Of a DNA stretch of 64,000 bases, positions 60,772 to 64,000 are shown piece by piece. The stretch lies in the NCBI GenBank assembly GCA_965229695.1, contig OZ245921.1:3162001-3226000 (forward strand). Reading direction: 5' to 3'. The DNA comes from JANSYL01 sp965229695 (lineage in GTDB: Bacteria; Pseudomonadota; Alphaproteobacteria; Rhodobacterales; Rhodobacteraceae). Position 1 is the first letter of the stretch; each line of letters opens with the position of its first letter. The notes beneath the pieces were generated by a model. It had not been told where the DNA came from, made no database searches, and saw only the letters and a list, made by a program, of their open reading frames with translations. Both the position numbers and the translations under genes were made by a program.

Positions 60772-60876
60772 CTGTTCTGTCCCCTTATATTTGCGGGTCA
60801 GGATGCGGGATGCGATTTCTTAAGTCAACGTAAAGGCTTGCATGGCGGCGTTTCCTTGCCGCTTGAAAAGCGGGTT

Positions 60877-61851
60877 TTACCAGCGCAAAACGACCGCGCC
60901 CCAGGCCAGGCCGCCGCCAATGGCCTCGGCCACCAGCAGGTCACCCGGTTTGATTTGGCCGCGCGCCACGCCAACCGACAGCGCAAGCGGGATCGAGGCA
61001 GCCGAGGTATTGCCGTGATCCTGCACGGTGACCACGACACGATCCATATCGACACCCATCTTCTGGGCCGTGCGGGTGATGATGCGCAGATTGGCCTGAT
61101 GCGGCACGATCCAGGCAACATCATCGGCGCCAAGTCCGGCCTTATCCAGCGCGGTATGGGCCGTTTGTGCAAGCTTTTCAACGGCATGGCGGAAGACTTC
61201 TTTGCCTTCCATACGCAGAACGCCGGTGCTTTGCGTGGCCGACACACCGCCATCGACATAAAGCAAATCGCGGAAATTCCCGTCCGAGTTCAGATCGGTC
61301 GACAGGACGCCTCGGTCGCTGGCCGCGCCCGTGCCTTCCTGCGCTTCGAGGATCAGTGCGCCAGCCCCATCACCGAACAACACACAGGTGCCGCGGTCGG
61401 TCCAATCCATGATGCGGCTAAAGGTTTCGGCCCCAATCACCATGACACGTTTGGCCTGGCCTGAGACGATCAGCGCATTCGCATTCGACAGCGCAAACAC
61501 AAACCCGGCGCAAACCGCCTGCACGTCAAACCCGAATCCCCCCGGCATCCCCAGCCCGGCCTGAACCATCGTCGCGACTGAGGGGAAGGTCAGATCAGGG
61601 GTCGAGGTGGCAACCACCAATGCATCGATATCGGCCGCTGCTAGCCCGGCATGAGCCAAAGCCGCTTGTCCGGCGGCAACGGCCATTTGGCTGGTGGTTT
61701 CGCCCTCGGCGGCGAAATGACGGCGTTCGATGCCCGAGCGAGAGCGTATCCAAGCGTCCGTTGTGTCGAGTGTGGCTTCGAACTCAGCATTCTCAACCAC
61801 GCGTTCGGGCAGGTAATGCCCAATGCCAACGGGAACCGCTCGGATCGTCAT
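60877..61851 (-). CDS. fabH: 3-Oxoacyl-ACP synthase III
   Basis: A 324-residue condensing enzyme that starts fatty acid synthesis from acetyl-CoA and malonyl-ACP. Catalytic Cys 114 (AVCAGFVFAL), His in VPHQANLRII and Asn in DHGNTSAAS are intact. It overlaps plsX by four bases. Normal length and start. Confidence 0.96.
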   Translation of the reverse strand: MTIRAVPVGIGHYLPERVVENAEFEATLDTTDAWIRSRSGIERRHFAAEGETTSQMAVAAGQAALAHAGLAAADIDALVVATSTPDLTFPSVATMVQAGLGMPGGFGFDVQAVCAGFVFALSNANALIVSGQAKRVMVIGAETFSRIMDWTDRGTCVLFGDGAGALILEAQEGTGAASDRGVLSTDLNSDGNFRDLLYVDGGVSATQSTGVLRMEGKEVFRHAVEKLAQTAHTALDKAGLGADDVAWIVPHQANLRIITRTAQKMGVDMDRVVVTVQDHGNTSAASIPLALSVGVARGQIKPGDLLVAEAIGGGLAWGAVVLRW

Positions 61852-62945
61852 CGCGTCTGTTCCTCTACTTGTATGGCCGCTGCCGCCGCTTGTTCCGCAT
61901 CTGCGATTCGCGCGGCGAGGCGTTGGTTGAACCCTGTGGCTGCCAAACGTGCCGCCAATTTGATGGCGGCTGCAACCCCGGTTCCATCCGCCGATCCGTG
62001 GGATTTTACCACAGTGCCGTTCAACCCCAAGAAAACGCCGCCATTCACACGGCGCGGGTCGATGCGTTTGCTCAACCGCCGGAGCGAGGTATAGGCCAGC
62101 AGCGCCGCAACGCGTGACAGCGGCGAATACTTGAACGCGTCTTCCAACAGTTCGCGGATCAAGCGCGCCGTGCCCTCGCCGGTTTTCAAGGCGACATTGC
62201 CGGTGAACCCATCGGTCACGATGACATCAAGCTTTTCAGCGGGCAGATCGCCGCCTTCGACAAAGCCGATGAAGTCAAAATCGGCGGCCCCGCTGACCCG
62301 TTCGATCAGCTCAGCGGCATATTTCAGCTCGGCCCGGCCTTTGTGATCTTCGGTGCCGACATTCAACAGGCCCACGCGCGGGCGGGGCAGATCCAACCCG
62401 TTGCGGGCATAGCTGACCCCCATCAGGGCATATTGCAAAAGGTCTTCGGCATCGGCGCGGATATCAGCGCCGCAATCCAGCATGACGTTAAAGCCTTGCG
62501 GGTTGCGCGAAGGCCAAAGACACGCAATCGCGGGGCGGTTCACCCCTTCGATCTTGCGCAACCGGATCATCGAGATGGCCATCAGAGCGCCGGTATTGCC
62601 GCAACTCACGGCCACCTGCGCATCGCCGCCGCGCACAGCCTCGATCGTGGACCACATCGAGGTGCCCTTGCCGTGACGCATCACATAGCTGGGCTTGGCA
62701 TCCATTGTGACGACACCGTCGCAATGGCGAATTTCGCAGCGTTCCATCAACCCACGCCGACGTTCAATCAGGCGTTCCAGCTCGGGCCGGGCGCCATGCA
62801 CGATAAAGCGCAGGTCTGGGTTTTTTTCGACGGATTTCGCCATGCCGGACACAATCGCGGCCGGTCCGCGATCCCCGCCCATGGCGTCAATCGACAGAAC
62901 CGTGCCGGGAATGGATGTGCCTGTTAGCGCTGTGCCGTCACTCAT
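61848..62945 (-). CDS. plsX: Phosphate acyltransferase PlsX
   Basis: A 365-residue enzyme that turns acyl-ACP into acyl-phosphate for phospholipid synthesis. Typical are SIDAMGGDRGP (about 19-29), SCGNTGALM and VTDGFTGNVALKTGEG. It stands in the conserved order yceD-rpmF-plsX-fabH-ihfA. The start ATG 62945 adds 14 unconserved residues before TVLSIDAMG, a usual degree of variation. Confidence 0.95.
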   Translation of the reverse strand: MSDGTALTGTSIPGTVLSIDAMGGDRGPAAIVSGMAKSVEKNPDLRFIVHGARPELERLIERRRGLMERCEIRHCDGVVTMDAKPSYVMRHGKGTSMWSTIEAVRGGDAQVAVSCGNTGALMAISMIRLRKIEGVNRPAIACLWPSRNPQGFNVMLDCGADIRADAEDLLQYALMGVSYARNGLDLPRPRVGLLNVGTEDHKGRAELKYAAELIERVSGAADFDFIGFVEGGDLPAEKLDVIVTDGFTGNVALKTGEGTARLIRELLEDAFKYSPLSRVAALLAYTSLRRLSKRIDPRRVNGGVFLGLNGTVVKSHGSADGTGVAAAIKLAARLAATGFNQRLAARIADAEQAAAAAIQVEEQTR

Positions 62946-62978
62946 AGGCGGGTTTGCCTCGCCCCGGTTCGACCGGCC

Positions 62979-63185
62979 TTAGGCTGCGTCTTCGTCGAGG
63001 TCGATCTCGTCGGCCTGGGCGATCACTTCGCGGTCGTTATAGCTGCCGCATGCGGGGCAGACATGATGCGGGCGCTTCAGCTCACCGCACGAGGGGCATT
63101 CGTTCGGGTTTGCCCCGTCAAGCCCATCATGGGCGCGGCGCATGTTGCGCTTAGAGCGCGTCACTCGGTTCTGGGGGACAGCCAT
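62979..63185 (-). CDS. rpmF: 50S ribosomal protein L32
   Basis: A 68-residue L32 with the typical start MAVPQNRVTRSKRNMRRAHD and a four-Cys zinc ribbon (CPSCGELKRPHHVCPAC, two CxxC pairs). The C-terminal tail is acidic. It begins at ATG 63185; the frame open upstream to 63383 is not part of the protein. The 215 bases between yceD and this gene show no clear signal. Confidence 0.96.
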   Translation of the reverse strand: MAVPQNRVTRSKRNMRRAHDGLDGANPNECPSCGELKRPHHVCPACGSYNDREVIAQADEIDLDEDAA

Positions 63186-63400
63186 GTCACAACCTCGAAG
63201 TTCAAGGGGGCTTGGCGTCTTGCGGCCCCGGATAGCGTCAATCGTTTCATCTCGTATTAGCGCCTGATCAGCGGCCCTCAGCGGGGTTGGAGGCACCCTG
63301 CGGGGCCCGCTTTTGCAAGCGTCCGCAGCCGGTTTGACCCTGCGCGGAATGAGGCCGGGAACATACTCCGATTCCGCGCCCATGCAAGTCTTTTTCCGGG

Positions 63401-63961
63401 CTAGTCTTTTGAGCCTTCATCCGGTGGAGTTTCGCCCGCTAATTTATCGCGCAACGCCGCTAATCCGGCCATTGGTTTGGCGTCTTCATCGGTCATCGGG
63501 GCAACACCGGGCGGGCCGAAAATCTGCGCCTCCTCAGGCGCGGTGTCGGCGCGTGGATAGAGCGGCAGGGCTAGGGCCAGCGCCTCTACCACAGTGGCGG
63601 CCAAATCCAACTCCTCGGGCAGAGGCTCTAGGGTTTCGTCGTCGGGCATTTCCGCCTCTTCGGCGTCGACGGTCTCGAACCCGGCGCTGTATCGGCGCAA
63701 CACGGGTTGTTCGATGCGCGTGGTCACAGGTTCCAATGTTGCGACACAGGGCTGAACCACCGTCGCGCCCAAATGCCCTTCCAACACCCAATCGCGCTTG
63801 CCTTCGGGGCGTAGCGCGCCTTCAAAGCGCAGTTTGCGCAACGCTGACAAATCCAAGCGATGGGCGATCGCGGCCAGGTCGTCGCTTTCGGGCCGCAGGT
63901 CGACCGCGTGGTCTTTGGCGCGGCCCAATCGGGCGAGGGGGATGGAATGGCTGCCGGTCAT
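63401..63961 (-). CDS. yceD: DUF177 (YceD) family protein
   Basis: A 186-residue YceD/DUF177 protein: an N-terminal SIPLARLGR, the Cys-containing VVQPCVATLEPV region (about residue 70), the acidic middle, and ALALPLYPRAD. The plant relative works in 23S rRNA accumulation; in bacteria it lies upstream of rpmF, as here. The ATG at 63961 is 39 bases from the window end, and nothing else is visible there. Confidence 0.9.
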   Translation of the reverse strand: MTGSHSIPLARLGRAKDHAVDLRPESDDLAAIAHRLDLSALRKLRFEGALRPEGKRDWVLEGHLGATVVQPCVATLEPVTTRIEQPVLRRYSAGFETVDAEEAEMPDDETLEPLPEELDLAATVVEALALALPLYPRADTAPEEAQIFGPPGVAPMTDEDAKPMAGLAALRDKLAGETPPDEGSKD

Positions 63962-64000
63962 GGCGCGGTCCTTTGTCTCGTCGCAGGCGTAGAGGCCAAA

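Noticed and set aside
60859..60873. Hairpin CCGCTT/AAGCGG after fabH as a terminator
   Set aside because: On the minus strand no T-run follows the stem, so it does not qualify.
63962..64000. Start of a divergent gene beyond yceD
   Set aside because: Only 39 bases remain, with no complete start and Shine-Dalgarno to support a call.

Overview
The window is a high-GC, densely coded stretch of a marine alphaproteobacterium of the Rhodobacterales (Roseobacter group). Reasons: the clusters yceD-rpmF-plsX-fabH-ihfA, zapA with a coiled-coil partner, ftsB-pdhA-pdhB (E1 beta carrying a lipoyl domain), the sulfite-reduction operon with DUF2849 and DUF934 genes, and a DMSP lyase gene dddP. I see no insertion sequence, prophage, CRISPR array, rRNA or plasmid-type gene, so it reads as ordinary chromosome. 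One tRNA gene (Pro, anticodon GGG) is present.

Layout. 1-4.8 kb (+): end of a HIT protein, a zinc-finger protein, a DUF2459 protein, polA, an MmcQ/YjbR protein and a RluE-like pseudouridine synthase. 4.8-10.5 kb (-): AhpD-like protein, pyruvate dehydrogenase E2/E1beta/E1alpha, ftsB, bioY. 10.6-14.9 kb: an SDR (+), zapA with an upstream coiled-coil gene (-), transketolase (+). 15-25.8 kb (-): purF, cvpA, radA, pqiA-like, a four-TM protein, mlaF, mlaE, alr, dnaB, pyrE, pyrC. 25.9-36.1 kb (+): a membrane protein, then the urease locus ureD-A-B-C...E-F, interleaved with seven non-urease genes; ureG does not follow ureF. 36.2-43 kb (+): xdhC, a molybdopterin-binding protein, then (across an ArsR/SRPBCC pair on the other strand) a three-subunit CoxS/CoxL/CoxM-type molybdenum hydroxylase whose active-site loop is form II. 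43-45.5 kb: acetyltransferase, short porin-like protein, infC with a non-canonical start, and an extremely acidic membrane-anchored helical protein. 45.6-51.1 kb (-): fpr, DUF934, cysH, sulfite reductase, DUF2849, cysG, with a divergent Lrp-type regulator. 51.7-58.5 kb: hydrolase/OsmC fusion (-), a kinase-like/Hint gene pair (+), dddP (-), DUF3445 and methyltransferase genes (+). 58.5-64 kb (-): tandem-domain dCTP deaminase, tRNA-Pro, MerR regulator, ihfA, fabH, plsX, rpmF, yceD.

Working together: the cys operon has the siroheme synthase, reductases and a possible electron donor for sulfate assimilation, next to a candidate regulator. The urease subunits and most chaperones are present, but the operon also carries periplasmic and membrane proteins of unknown role. 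XdhC and the molybdopterin protein are plausible maturation factors for the nearby hydroxylase. DddP would give DMSP cleavage.

The least explained material is (a) two secreted proteins between ureC and ureE that share a C-terminal domain, one of them with three protein-identical Cys-rich calcium-site-like repeats; (b) a kinase-like gene overlapping a Hint-domain gene; (c) the acidic protein at 44.7 kb with 242 residues free of Lys, Arg and His; and (d) a family of short extragenic elements found at six places.
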